From NCBI GenBank assembly GCA_910589085.1, contig CAJUSG010000024.1, forward strand, positions 1-33,576: DNA of 33,576 bases, read 5' to 3'. The stretch is from an uncultured Oscillospiraceae bacterium (GTDB lineage: Bacteria > Bacillota > Clostridia > Oscillospirales > Oscillospiraceae). The stretch's first letter is position 1. Each line of letters opens with the position of its first letter. The notes below the pieces were generated by a model. That model made no database searches. It was not told the origin of the DNA and was given only the letters and a program-made list of their open reading frames with translations. Shown here piece by piece: positions 21,309-29,995 of the stretch. A program made the translations under genes and the position numbers.

Positions 21309-23576
21309 ATGTTTCAACAGGCTGCTTTGGAAAAACTGGATAATTATTTTGCCCCTCTCGCGGACCGGCCCGGGAAATCCGTTTATTTCTACCGGTTTGC
21401 TGGGAGCTCGCCGGAGGTGACCGCCTTTCTTCAGCGGTACTATGAGGCCGCCCGGCGCGGCGGCGTGATTATTGACGGCAGACTCCCCAATCCGGATGCC
21501 GGCCAGCTGGCCTATTTTTCCGAGATGATGGGGATGGACTTCCGGATGGACAGGGCCTTTCTGTCCCAGCGGCTGTCCAAATGGCTGCCCCGCATGTCCG
21601 CCGCCCAGAGGGACGCGGTGACCGCGGCAATTTTTTCCACCCTGGAGGACATGCTCCGTCAGGGCAAAAACGAGAACATGCTCCGGAACGCATATATCAA
21701 ATACATGTGCTGGCTTTACTATAAGTTTGAGCGCATTTTGAATCAGCTGGGCGCCCAGTCCCCCCCGAAAATTCTGTATGACGGCGCAGTGAGCCACTAC
21801 GAGCTACAGCTTTTTGTTGTGCTGTCCCGGGCGGGCGCCGATCTGGTCATGCTGGAGAGGGGCGGGGATCAGGGCTACCTCCAACTGGACCCGGATTCCG
21901 CCTGGTCACGGCTCTACCGGTGGGACGGGTTGGCCCCCTTCCCGCCTCATTTCAGCCTGAAATGGCTTCAGGAGGAGCTCACCCGTGCGGTAAACCGCCA
22001 GCGGCTGTATGGTACGCCGCCGGAGCTGGAGCCCTGCACCAACGCCTGGATGAAGAAGCCGGAGCTGGCTCAGGTGCTCACCGGTGCTCAGGCCCGGGGC
22101 GGCGACGGGCGCTTTTTTTACAACAGCTTTCTGGCCCAGTACGGGGTCCCGGACAGGCTGACCTTTTCCGGCGACCTCTTCGGCTTCTACCAGCAGCTGA
22201 AGAGCGAAAAGCGGCGGGTCTGCGTTGTCAACGGCGGCATCCCGGTCCCGACCCCGGACGAGGTGGCCGCCATCCCCCGGGGGAACTACCAAAACATCGA
22301 GCAGATGGCCGGCGACCTGGCCCGGAATATCCAAAACTCCGCCAGCGCGGAGCTCCAGCGCCTGATGGTGAAGGCCTTTATCGACACCGTTCTCACGGAG
22401 GGCGGACAGGGAGGCGCTCCCCTGTCCAGGGCGACCAACCAGGCGGTCTATCTGCTGTGCTGGCTGCGGCGCTGGCAGAGGGAGCTGTTTGAGGGCTGGA
22501 GGCCGCCCCAGATTTCGGTTTTTATTCTCTTCGGGAAGTGCGCCACAGAGCACGAGGCCCGTTTTCTGCGTCTGCTGGCAAGGCTCCCAGTGGATGTTGT
22601 GCTGCTGCAGCCCGACCTGAATCTGGGCAGCTGCCTGCGGGACCCCGGACTGCTGGAGCTGCGCTATGAGGATTCCCTCCCCATGGAGGCCTTCCCCGCG
22701 GAGGCGTCCCAAATTCGGGTGAGCACCGCCGCCTATCAGGCGGAGCGGGATCTGGACAGCATGATGTATCAGGACACGGGGCTCTACCGCAGCCAGCAGT
22801 ATGCCAAGGCAGAAGCCGTCACCCTTCAGACCATGTATGAGGAGATTGCCATTCTCTGGGACCAGGAGCTGAAATACCGCCCCACCTTTCAGGTGAGAAA
22901 CGGCACGGTGACCCTGCCGGTCCTTCTGGAAAAAATCTGCGGCGTAAGGGACGGGCAGGCCGGGCAGTACTGGCAGGAGATCAAAAAGCTGATTACGCCG
23001 GATACACTGGTTGTCCCGGCCCTCCCGTGGGTCAGCCCGCTGGATGCCAACCCCATGCGGACCTGCGCCACCCAGTTTCTGCGCAACGGAAAACTTCAGA
23101 AGCGCGCCATAAAAGAACACAAGTCCTACCCCTACGGCATCCTGCGGGCGGAGATGCAGGACTATCTGCTGGACAAGCTCCAGCTGCTGCTGGACCAGCG
23201 GACCATCGCGGGCACCTATCAGAACGGTACCGAGTATACCATCATCGCCGCTGCCCTGAACCTGAAAAAAGAGGTCCTCCGGCTGATTCAGAAGTTTGAC
23301 TTTACAAAAAAGAATCCCAAGCTGATCGTAATCAACACATCAGAGGAGATACTGTCTCTGGAGGACAGCATTCTGTTCGCCTTTCTGAATCTGCTGGGGT
23401 TTGACATCCTCTTCTTTGTCCCCACGGGGTATCAGTGCATCGAGCGGTACTACCCCCGCCCCTTCGCCAATGAGCAGCAGATCGGCGAGTACCTTTATGA
23501 CCTATCGCCCCCGGATTTCAATACCCTTCAGGAGCGGGGGCGCAATCCAATCAGAAAATGGTTCGGAAGGAGTTAA
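21309..23576 (+). CDS. YceG-like Ter-system protein with three internal repeats
   Basis: This 755-residue protein is longer than B. subtilis YceG (~540). Three segments share a pattern of hydrophobic strand, Gly, spaced Glu, leucine helix and D-hhhh-P: ~152-188 (PPKILYDG...ELQLFVVL...ADLVML), ~400-440 (PPQISVFILFGK...EHEARFLRLLARLPVDVVLLQPD) and ~670-710 (NPKLIVINT...EDSILFAFLNLLGFDILFFVP). YceG proteins occur with TelA and TerD and have no known activity. The ATG at 21309 follows GGAGAGGG by 12 nt; an in-frame TTG at 21300 is too close to it. It is first in the rightward arm, 6 nt before telA. Confidence 0.82.
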   Translation: MFQQAALEKLDNYFAPLADRPGKSVYFYRFAGSSPEVTAFLQRYYEAARRGGVIIDGRLPNPDAGQLAYFSEMMGMDFRMDRAFLSQRLSKWLPRMSAAQRDAVTAAIFSTLEDMLRQGKNENMLRNAYIKYMCWLYYKFERILNQLGAQSPPKILYDGAVSHYELQLFVVLSRAGADLVMLERGGDQGYLQLDPDSAWSRLYRWDGLAPFPPHFSLKWLQEELTRAVNRQRLYGTPPELEPCTNAWMKKPELAQVLTGAQARGGDGRFFYNSFLAQYGVPDRLTFSGDLFGFYQQLKSEKRRVCVVNGGIPVPTPDEVAAIPRGNYQNIEQMAGDLARNIQNSASAELQRLMVKAFIDTVLTEGGQGGAPLSRATNQAVYLLCWLRRWQRELFEGWRPPQISVFILFGKCATEHEARFLRLLARLPVDVVLLQPDLNLGSCLRDPGLLELRYEDSLPMEAFPAEASQIRVSTAAYQAERDLDSMMYQDTGLYRSQQYAKAEAVTLQTMYEEIAILWDQELKYRPTFQVRNGTVTLPVLLEKICGVRDGQAGQYWQEIKKLITPDTLVVPALPWVSPLDANPMRTCATQFLRNGKLQKRAIKEHKSYPYGILRAEMQDYLLDKLQLLLDQRTIAGTYQNGTEYTIIAAALNLKKEVLRLIQKFDFTKKNPKLIVINTSEEILSLEDSILFAFLNLLGFDILFFVPTGYQCIERYYPRPFANEQQIGEYLYDLSPPDFNTLQERGRNPIRKWFGRS

Positions 23577-23582
23577 TGGACT

Positions 23583-24728
23583 ATGGGATTAGATTTTGGC
23601 AGGCCCTCCTCCGGGGAGGCGCCGGTGCTGGAGGTTGTGTCTGTCCAGGAGCAGGATGCGGTCCAGCAGTATGACGTTCAGGCCGACCGGGACCAGATGA
23701 CTCTGGCGCTGGTCAACTCCCCCGAGGTGGACGCACTGGCCAGCCAGATTGAGGTGTATAATCTGGAGACCATCGTGTCCTTCGGCAGCGGGGCGGCGGA
23801 GGAGATTTCCAAGTGCTCGGATGTGATTCTCAACAGCATGAACATGTCCCAGCTGGACGACTCCAGCGCCATGCTCACCACGCTGGCAAAGATCATGGAC
23901 AAGTTCGATATCGAGGAGATTAAGGACAATCCGGGACTGTTCGGCAAGCTCTTCGGCAATCTGCGCAAGCAGCTGGACAAGATTTTGGCCAAGTACCACA
24001 CCATGGGCGAGGAGGTAGACAAGATCTACGTTCAGCTGAAGCAGTACGAGTCTGAGATCAAGCAGTCCAACCGCAAGCTGGAGGATATGTTCCAGTCCAA
24101 TGTAAACTACTACCATGAACTGGTGAAGTATATCCTGGCCGGCGAACAGGGCTGCCGGGAACTGGAGGCCTACATCGCCCAGCGACGGGCGGAGATGGAG
24201 GCCACAGGGGATGCCTCCATCCAGTTTGACCTGACCACTTTGGAGCAGGCGCTGATGATGCTGGAGCAGCGCACCCAGGACCTGCGCACCGCCGAGAGCG
24301 TGGCCATGCAGTCCATCCCCATGATTAAGACCATGCAGTTCAGCAATATGAACCTGGTGCGGAAGATCAATTCCGCCTTTATCATTACCCTGCCGGTCTT
24401 CAAGCAGGCCCTGACCCAGGCCATTATGCTCAAGCGCCAGCGCCTTCAGGCCGAGGCCATGTCCGCCCTGGACGCCCGGACCAACGAGATGCTTCTCCGG
24501 AATGCCCAGAATACCGCGGAGCAGTCCAAGATGACTGCCCGTCTGGCCTCCGGCAGCTCCATCAAGGTTGAGACGCTGGAGAAAACCTGGCGCACCATTG
24601 TGTCCGGCATCGACGAGACCCGGCAGATTCAGGAGAACGCCCGCAAGCAGCGGGTGGACGACCAGAAGCGGCTGGAGGCCATCAAGGCCGACTTCAACAG
24701 CAGGTACCACATGCCTAATCAGCAATAA
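23583..24728 (+). CDS. telA: TelA (KlaA-like) toxic-anion resistance protein
   Basis: This 381-residue protein is almost entirely helical and coiled coil, as in the TelA family (B. subtilis YceH). Typical parts are SQIEVYNLETIVSFGSGAAEEI near 55-75, GLFGKLFGNLRKQLDKI near 120-135, KYHTMGEEVDKI, and the central NLVRKINSAFIITLPVFKQAL. TelA proteins go with resistance to tellurite and to cell-envelope antibiotics; the mechanism is unknown. The ATG at 23583 has AGGAG 10 nt upstream. TerD genes follow after 29 nt in the same operon. Confidence 0.94.
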   Translation: MGLDFGRPSSGEAPVLEVVSVQEQDAVQQYDVQADRDQMTLALVNSPEVDALASQIEVYNLETIVSFGSGAAEEISKCSDVILNSMNMSQLDDSSAMLTTLAKIMDKFDIEEIKDNPGLFGKLFGNLRKQLDKILAKYHTMGEEVDKIYVQLKQYESEIKQSNRKLEDMFQSNVNYYHELVKYILAGEQGCRELEAYIAQRRAEMEATGDASIQFDLTTLEQALMMLEQRTQDLRTAESVAMQSIPMIKTMQFSNMNLVRKINSAFIITLPVFKQALTQAIMLKRQRLQAEAMSALDARTNEMLLRNAQNTAEQSKMTARLASGSSIKVETLEKTWRTIVSGIDETRQIQENARKQRVDDQKRLEAIKADFNSRYHMPNQQ

Positions 24729-24757
24729 AATATGATGAAAAACGGAGGAATCAACTT

Positions 24758-25339
24758 ATGGCAATCAATCTGAGCAAGGGACAAAAAGTGGATCTGACCA
24801 AGGGAAATCCAGGACTCTCCAAGATCGTCGTGGGTCTGGGCTGGGATGTGAACATCTTTGATTCCGGCGCGGCCTTCGACCTGGATGCCGCCGCCTTTAT
24901 GGTTGGCGGAAATGGGAAATGCCCCACCGAGAAGGAGTTCGTTTTCTACGGCAACCTCAAGCATGGCTCGGGCGCGGTGGAGCACATGGGGGACAACCTC
25001 ACCGGTGAGGGCGACGGCGACGACGAGCAGATCGTTGTGGACCTGTCCAAGGTGCCCGCCAATGTGGAGCGCATCGCCTTTACCGTCACCATCTACGACG
25101 CGGAGACCCGCCGGCAGAATTTCGGTCAGGTATCCAACGCCTATATCCACATTCAGGACAGCACCTCCGGCACCGACCTGATCCGCTACGACCTGGGGGA
25201 GGACTTCTCCATTGAGACCGCCATCGTGGTGGGCGAGCTGTACCGCCACAACGGCGAGTGGAAGTTCAACGCCATCGGCAGCGGCTTCCAGGGCGGCCTG
25301 GCGGCCCTGTGCGGTCACTACGGCATCGACGTCGCATAA
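24758..25339 (+). CDS. TerD family calcium-binding protein 1
   Basis: This 193-residue cytoplasmic TerD-domain protein has GLGWD (26-30), DLDA (41-44) and the calcium-binding loop DNLTGEGDGDDEQI (79-92), followed by the family landmark YDAETRRQNFGQVSNAYIHI. TerD-domain proteins form a beta-sandwich that binds Ca2+ and are induced by envelope and metal stress. GGAGG lies 9 nt before ATG 24758. It shares high identity with the next gene, so they are recent tandem copies. Confidence 0.95.
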   Translation: MAINLSKGQKVDLTKGNPGLSKIVVGLGWDVNIFDSGAAFDLDAAAFMVGGNGKCPTEKEFVFYGNLKHGSGAVEHMGDNLTGEGDGDDEQIVVDLSKVPANVERIAFTVTIYDAETRRQNFGQVSNAYIHIQDSTSGTDLIRYDLGEDFSIETAIVVGELYRHNGEWKFNAIGSGFQGGLAALCGHYGIDVA

Positions 25340-25351
25340 GGGGGTCTCAAA

Positions 25352-25933
25352 ATGCCTGTCAATTTGAAAAAGGGCCAGAAGGTCAGCCTGACCAAGGAGG
25401 CGCCCGGTCTGGCCAAGGTGGTCGTGGGCCTGGGCTGGGACGTGAACCAGTTCGACACCGGCGGCGATTTTGACCTGGACGCCGCCGCCTTCCTCCTGGG
25501 AGACAGCGGAAAAACCGCCGGCTCCGGCGACTTTGTCTTCTACGGCAACCTGAAGCACGCCTCGGGCGCGGTGGAGCACCTGGGGGACAACCTCACCGGC
25601 GTGGGGGACGGGGACGACGAGCAGATCAAGGTGGATCTGACAAAGCTCCCCGACGCCATCACCCACGTGGCCTTTACCGCCACCATTTACGAGGCGGAAA
25701 CCCGCCGGCAGAACTTCGGGATGGTGAATAACGCCTTTATCCGCATTGTCAACGAGGCCAGCGGCGAGGAGCTGCTGCGCTACGACCTGGGGGAGGACTT
25801 CTCCATCGAGACTGCCGTGGTATTCGGCGAGCTCTACAAGCACAACGGCGAGTGGAAATTTAACGCCATCGGCAGCGGCTACCAGGGCGGTCTGGCGGCG
25901 CTGTGCGCCAACTACGGCGTTGACGTGGAGTAA
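25352..25933 (+). CDS. TerD family calcium-binding protein 2
   Basis: This is a 193-residue close copy of TerD 1, with GLGWDVNQFD, FDLDAAAF and the loop DNLTGVGDGDDEQI intact and the same C-terminus (GEWKFNAIGSGYQGGLAALC). The start ATG follows AAGGGGG by 8 nt, 12 nt after the preceding stop. The main difference is the Ser/Gly/Lys stretch near residues 50-60 that replaces the matching loop of copy 1. Tandem duplication inside the operon is the likely origin. Confidence 0.95.
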   Translation: MPVNLKKGQKVSLTKEAPGLAKVVVGLGWDVNQFDTGGDFDLDAAAFLLGDSGKTAGSGDFVFYGNLKHASGAVEHLGDNLTGVGDGDDEQIKVDLTKLPDAITHVAFTATIYEAETRRQNFGMVNNAFIRIVNEASGEELLRYDLGEDFSIETAVVFGELYKHNGEWKFNAIGSGYQGGLAALCANYGVDVE

Positions 25934-25945
25934 GGAGGAGAACAT

Positions 25946-26548
25946 ATGGCTATCAGTCTGGAAAAAGGGAAAAAAGTCAGTCTGAAAAAGGGCAGTCAGT
26001 CCGGTCTGGGTGAGATTCTCATCAACCTGAACTGGAACACCAAGCCCGCCAAGAAGGGCCTCTTCGGCATGTTCGGCGGCGGACAGGGCATCGACCTGGA
26101 CCTGGGCTGCCTGTTTGAGCTGAAGGACGGCCAGAAGGGGGCTGTCCAGGCGCTGGGCAACGCCTTTGGCTCGCTGCAGCACCTGCCCTTCATCGCCCTG
26201 GACGGCGACGACCGCACCGGCGCGGTGACAACGGGAGAGAATCTGCGCATCGACGGAAACAAGATCGCCCTCTTCAAGCGGATTCTGGTTTACACCTTTA
26301 TTTATGAGGGTGTCGCCAACTGGCAGCAGGCGGACGCCGTGGTCACCATTAAATACCCCGGCGCCGAGGACCTGATTATCAAGATGGACTCCTACAACTC
26401 CAACGACGTCATGTGCGGGCTGGCCCTGCTGGAGAATGTCAACGACGAGACCTTCAGCGTAGAGAAAATTGTTCAGTTCTACCCCGGCCATCAGGCGCTG
26501 GATTCCGCGTTTCACTGGGGGATGCGCTGGCAGGCCGGAAGAAAGTAA
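25946..26548 (+). CDS. Divergent TerD-like protein (TerA/YceC-like) lacking the canonical Ca loop
   Basis: This 200-residue TerD-fold protein keeps the N-terminal SLEKGKKVSLKKGS and IDLDLG motifs but has no DNLTG.GDGDDEQI loop. The matching region reads ALDGDDRTGAVTTGENLRI. It resembles the TerA-type paralogue that often stands among TerD genes, so it may bind Ca2+ differently or not at all. The start ATG 25946 has AAGGAGG upstream and lies 12 nt after the previous stop. It is part of the same operon. Confidence 0.85.
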   Translation: MAISLEKGKKVSLKKGSQSGLGEILINLNWNTKPAKKGLFGMFGGGQGIDLDLGCLFELKDGQKGAVQALGNAFGSLQHLPFIALDGDDRTGAVTTGENLRIDGNKIALFKRILVYTFIYEGVANWQQADAVVTIKYPGAEDLIIKMDSYNSNDVMCGLALLENVNDETFSVEKIVQFYPGHQALDSAFHWGMRWQAGRK

Positions 26549-26569
26549 TATCATCGGGAGGAAATTATT

Positions 26570-27166
26570 ATGTCTGTAAGTTTGCAGAAGGGCCAGAAGG
26601 TCAGCCTGACCAAGGACAACGCCGGACTGAGCTCTGTCGTCGTGGGTCTGGGCTGGGACGAGGTCCAGAAGAAGGGGCTGCTGGGCGGTCTGTTCGGCGG
26701 CGGACAGGCGGAGATCGACTGCGATGCCTCCGCGCTCATGCTGCGGAGCGGAAAGCTGCTGGATAAGAGCGACATCATCTACTTCGGCAACCTGACCCAC
26801 CCCACCGGAACCGTCCGCCACATGGGGGACAACCTCACCGGCGCGGGGGACGGCGACGACGAGCAGATCGTCATTGATCTGGCCCGGGTTCCCGCCGAGT
26901 ACGACCGGATCGTTCTGGTGGTCAACATCTATCAGGCCGTCCAGCGCCGGCAGCATTTCGGCATGATCCAGAACGCCTTTATCCGCATTGTGGACGCAAG
27001 CACCAACCAGGAGCTGTGCAAATACAACCTGAATGAGAACTACACCAATATGACCGCCATGATCTTCGGCGAGGTCTACCGCCATAACGGCGAGTGGAAG
27101 TTCAACGCCATCGGCCAGGCCACCACAGACCCCGGCCTGGGAGAACTGATCGGCCGGTATGTATAA
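26570..27166 (+). CDS. TerD family calcium-binding protein 4
   Basis: This 198-residue TerD protein has GLGWDEVQKKG, a glycine-rich insertion (LLGGLFGGGQ), IDCDASALML and the intact loop DNLTGAGDGDDEQI. The glycine-rich insert is shared with the TerD-like protein just before it (LFGMFGGGQ), which places these two closer in structure at that point than copies 1 and 2. GGGAGG precedes ATG 26570. It is the last TerD of the array; a 112-nt gap with a weak promoter and hairpin follows. Confidence 0.94.
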   Translation: MSVSLQKGQKVSLTKDNAGLSSVVVGLGWDEVQKKGLLGGLFGGGQAEIDCDASALMLRSGKLLDKSDIIYFGNLTHPTGTVRHMGDNLTGAGDGDDEQIVIDLARVPAEYDRIVLVVNIYQAVQRRQHFGMIQNAFIRIVDASTNQELCKYNLNENYTNMTAMIFGEVYRHNGEWKFNAIGQATTDPGLGELIGRYV

Positions 27167-27175
27167 GCCGGGAAT

Positions 27176-27250
27176 TTGCGGCAATCATTTACTGTAAGCA
27201 TAAACCGGCGTTTCAATCACAGGAGAGAGGGGCGGGCTTCGTTCCTCTCT
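27176..27250 (+). promoter_or_regulatory. Gap before the Ca2+ pump: weak promoter and hairpin
   Basis: TTGCGG (27176-27181), 17 nt, CATAAA (27199-27204) is a weak promoter candidate. Downstream AGAGAGG (27224-27230) and CCTCTCT (27244-27250) form a 7-bp stem with a 13-nt loop, ending in CTTTCCT. It could act as an attenuator that lowers pump expression relative to terD. Both calls are tentative. Confidence 0.35.
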
Positions 27251-27278
27251 TTCCTGATATGTTAGAGGAGAAAAGCTC

Positions 27279-29924
27279 ATGCACTTCAATGGACTATCTG
27301 ATAAAGAGGCGGCCGCCTCCAGAGAAAAATACGGCAGCAACCTGATCCCTGACTCAGAGCCCACCACCTTCTGGGCGGAGTTCAAAGAGACCTTCGGGGA
27401 CCCCATGATCCGGATCCTACTGGCCATCGCAGCCATGATGATCGTCATGTGGGTATTCAACTACGCGGATATCTATGAGCCGTTGGGCACCATTGTGGCC
27501 GTTCTCATCGTCGCCTTTGTCTCGGCAAAGACCGGCGTGGCCAGCGACACCAAGTACCGGGAGCTGAAGGACAGCACCAAAAAGGACCAGTGCAAGGCCT
27601 ACCGCAACGGTGTGATTTCGGTGATCGATGTGGACGACGTGGTGGTTGGGGACAAGATTCTGCTTCAGTCGGGCGACAAGGTGCCGGCGGACGGCGTTCT
27701 GGTCCACGGCGCTTTGAGGGTGGACAACTCCGCCCTGAACGGCGAGGCGGAGGAGTGCAAAAAAACCGCCGCCGAAGGGGAGTTCCACCTGGCTGACGAG
27801 ATCACGGGAGACACCTTTGTGGACCAGCATTCCCTGTTCCGGGGGGCGGTGCTCTTCGACGGCGAGGGCGTGATGGACGTTCAGAAGGTGGGTCTGAAGA
27901 CCATGATGGGAAAAATGGCGGAGGAGATGCAGGACGACGAGCCCGACTCCCCGCTGAAGGTCAAGCTGTCCAAGCTGGCCGACATGATCTCCCGCTTCGG
28001 CTACATCGGCGCAACGGTGATCGCGGTGATGTATCTGGGCTACTTTGTGGTCTCGGCCGGCGGGTTCGGCCCCTATCTGGCCACCGGCGGGGCGGAGATC
28101 ATCAAGGACCTGGTGGAAGCGGTGTCTCTGGCCATCGTAATCATTGTCTGCGCGGTGCCCGAGGGCCTGCCGCTGATGATTTCCCTGGTGCTGATGCAGA
28201 ACACCAGCAAGATGCTGGACCACAACGTGCTGGTGCGGAAGGCGGAGGGCATCGAGACCGCGGGGTCGCTGAATATCCTCTTCAGCGACAAGACCGGCAC
28301 CATCACCAAGGGCCACCTGGAGGTGGTGGAGTTTTTCACCGCCGACGGGATCTCCATCCCGCTGTCGGAGCTCCCCAAATACGGGAAGCTCAAGGGCCTG
28401 CTGGACCTGGCCATCGGAAAGAATACCCAATCCATGTTTGACTCTGAGGGCAGGGTCATCGGCGGCAACGCCACCGATCAGGCCCTGGTGAAATTCCTGG
28501 GGGCGGATATCCTGAAGCAGCTGGAAGAGACCTACAGCGTCACCCAGTCCCAGAGCTTCAATTCCGCCAACAAATTCAGCCAGGCTCAGCTGCGGGAGCT
28601 GGGCAAGACCTTCTACAAGGGTGCGCCTGAGAAGTTTCTGGCGGTGTCCGGCAAGTATCTCAGCCTCAACGGAGACATTCATGTGATCGACTCCAAGCAG
28701 CTCAGCGCCAAGATCGACGAGCTGGCGGGCCGGTCCATGCGGGTGTTGGCCTTCGGCTACTCCGATAAGGAGATGACCGAGGACCAGATCAACTCCGACA
28801 CCACCGTAATCGGCTTTTTCGGAATCCGGGACGATGTGCGCCCCGAGGCCCGGGAGGCTATCGCCGCGGTGCAGAACGCCGGCATTCAGGTGGTTATGAT
28901 TACCGGGGACCGGCTGGAGACCGCCGTGGCCATCGCCAAGGACGCAGGCCTGCTGAAAACCCAGGACGACGTGGCGCTCACCTCCAGCCAGCTGAGCAAG
29001 CTGTCTGACGACGAGGTGAAGGAGATCATCCCCCGCATCCGGGTCATCGCCCGGGCTCTGCCTACCGACAAATCCAGGATGGTCCGCCTCTGTCAGGAGA
29101 TGAATCTGGTGGTGGGCATGACGGGCGACGGCGTGAACGACTCCCCGGCCCTGAAGCGCGCGGACGTAGGCTTCGCCATGGGCAGCGGTACAGAGGCCGC
29201 CAAGGAGGCCGGCAAGATCGTCATTCTGGATGACAACTTCAAATCCATCAAGGACGCCATCTGGTATGGCCGGACCATCTACCACAATATTCTGAAATTC
29301 TGCAAGTTCCAGCTGGTTATCAACGTGGCCGCCGTGGTGGTCAGCGCTATCGCCCCCTTCTTTGGGGTGGAGGAGCCGCTGAAGGTGACCCATCTGCTGT
29401 TTGTCAATCTGGTGATGGACGGCCTGGGGGCCATCATGCTGGGCAACGAGCCCGCCCGGGAGCACTATATGTCGGAAAAGCCCCGCAGGAGGGACGAGAG
29501 CATTGTCAGCCGCTCCATGATGACCCAGATTGTCACCATGGGTATCTGGCTGACCGCCCTGAGCTTTGTCTTCCTGAAGCTGCCCTTCTTCGACCAGTTC
29601 TTCGCCACAACAGAGCAGAAGCTGTCCGCCTACTTCGTCCTCTTCATCTGGGCCGCCCTGTTCAACGGGTTTAATGTCCGGGACGAGGGGTTTGAGATTT
29701 TCAAGGGTCTGAACGAAAACACAGGTTTCCTGAAGGTGTTCCTGACCATCATCCTGGTGCAGGCGGTCATTGTCAACGCCGGGCTGATCCCCGGCCTAGA
29801 CTGGGTCGGCAGCATGTTCAGCTGCGTCCCCTTCGGGGTCACGGGCTGGTGTGTGGTGGCCGTTCTGGCTGTGACCATGATTCCGGTGGACCTGATCCGA
29901 AAGGCCGCCGGGAAGCGCGCATAA
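27279..29924 (+). CDS. PMCA-type calcium-transporting P-type ATPase
   Basis: This 881-residue P2-type ATPase pumps Ca2+ out of the cytoplasm. The phosphorylation motif DKTGT starts at Asp337, PEGLP in span 4 begins at Pro294, and TGDGVNDSP covers 615-623. Actuator motif LNGEAEE, nucleotide motifs KGAPEKF and MITGDRLETA, and about ten spans are all present. The N-terminal HFNGLSDKEAAASREKYGSN is the cation-ATPase N-domain. Residue PEGLP in span 4 with SERCA/PMCA order makes Ca2+ most likely; Na+ or Mn2+ remain possible. AGAGGAG lies 8 nt before the ATG. It lies within the Ter island, directly after four TerD genes whose products bind Ca2+. Confidence 0.94.
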   Translation: MHFNGLSDKEAAASREKYGSNLIPDSEPTTFWAEFKETFGDPMIRILLAIAAMMIVMWVFNYADIYEPLGTIVAVLIVAFVSAKTGVASDTKYRELKDSTKKDQCKAYRNGVISVIDVDDVVVGDKILLQSGDKVPADGVLVHGALRVDNSALNGEAEECKKTAAEGEFHLADEITGDTFVDQHSLFRGAVLFDGEGVMDVQKVGLKTMMGKMAEEMQDDEPDSPLKVKLSKLADMISRFGYIGATVIAVMYLGYFVVSAGGFGPYLATGGAEIIKDLVEAVSLAIVIIVCAVPEGLPLMISLVLMQNTSKMLDHNVLVRKAEGIETAGSLNILFSDKTGTITKGHLEVVEFFTADGISIPLSELPKYGKLKGLLDLAIGKNTQSMFDSEGRVIGGNATDQALVKFLGADILKQLEETYSVTQSQSFNSANKFSQAQLRELGKTFYKGAPEKFLAVSGKYLSLNGDIHVIDSKQLSAKIDELAGRSMRVLAFGYSDKEMTEDQINSDTTVIGFFGIRDDVRPEAREAIAAVQNAGIQVVMITGDRLETAVAIAKDAGLLKTQDDVALTSSQLSKLSDDEVKEIIPRIRVIARALPTDKSRMVRLCQEMNLVVGMTGDGVNDSPALKRADVGFAMGSGTEAAKEAGKIVILDDNFKSIKDAIWYGRTIYHNILKFCKFQLVINVAAVVVSAIAPFFGVEEPLKVTHLLFVNLVMDGLGAIMLGNEPAREHYMSEKPRRRDESIVSRSMMTQIVTMGIWLTALSFVFLKLPFFDQFFATTEQKLSAYFVLFIWAALFNGFNVRDEGFEIFKGLNENTGFLKVFLTIILVQAVIVNAGLIPGLDWVGSMFSCVPFGVTGWCVVAVLAVTMIPVDLIRKAAGKRA

Positions 29925-29930
29925 GCAATC

Positions 29931-29972
29931 CCGCAGAGGCTTCCCCGGTTTCGGGGAAGCCTGCGGTATTTT
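29931..29972 (+). terminator. Terminator after the Ca2+ pump
   Basis: GGCTTCCCCG / CGGGGAAGCC (29938-29947 and 29952-29961, GTTT loop), extended by CCGCA/TGCGG across a 2-nt bulge, then TATTTT. Transcription of the genes that follow must read through or start after it. Confidence 0.85.
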
Positions 29973-29995
29973 GAACGTGAGGATGGTGAAACGCC

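Noticed and set aside
24719..27184. An 821-codon open frame antisense to the terD array
   Set aside because: It mirrors four well-supported TerD genes and has no family motif. Its length follows from GC-rich codon bias in the real genes.
21152..27204. The 8-mer AGCATAAA at 21152, 21193 and 27197 in gaps of the Ter island as a shared operator
   Set aside because: It also occurs inside the protease coding region (19990), is not symmetric, and lies at different distances from the promoters.
27417..29465. A 682-codon open frame antisense to the Ca2+ ATPase
   Set aside because: The plus-strand ATPase has every P-type motif. The antisense product is a His/Gln/Gly-rich string without domains.
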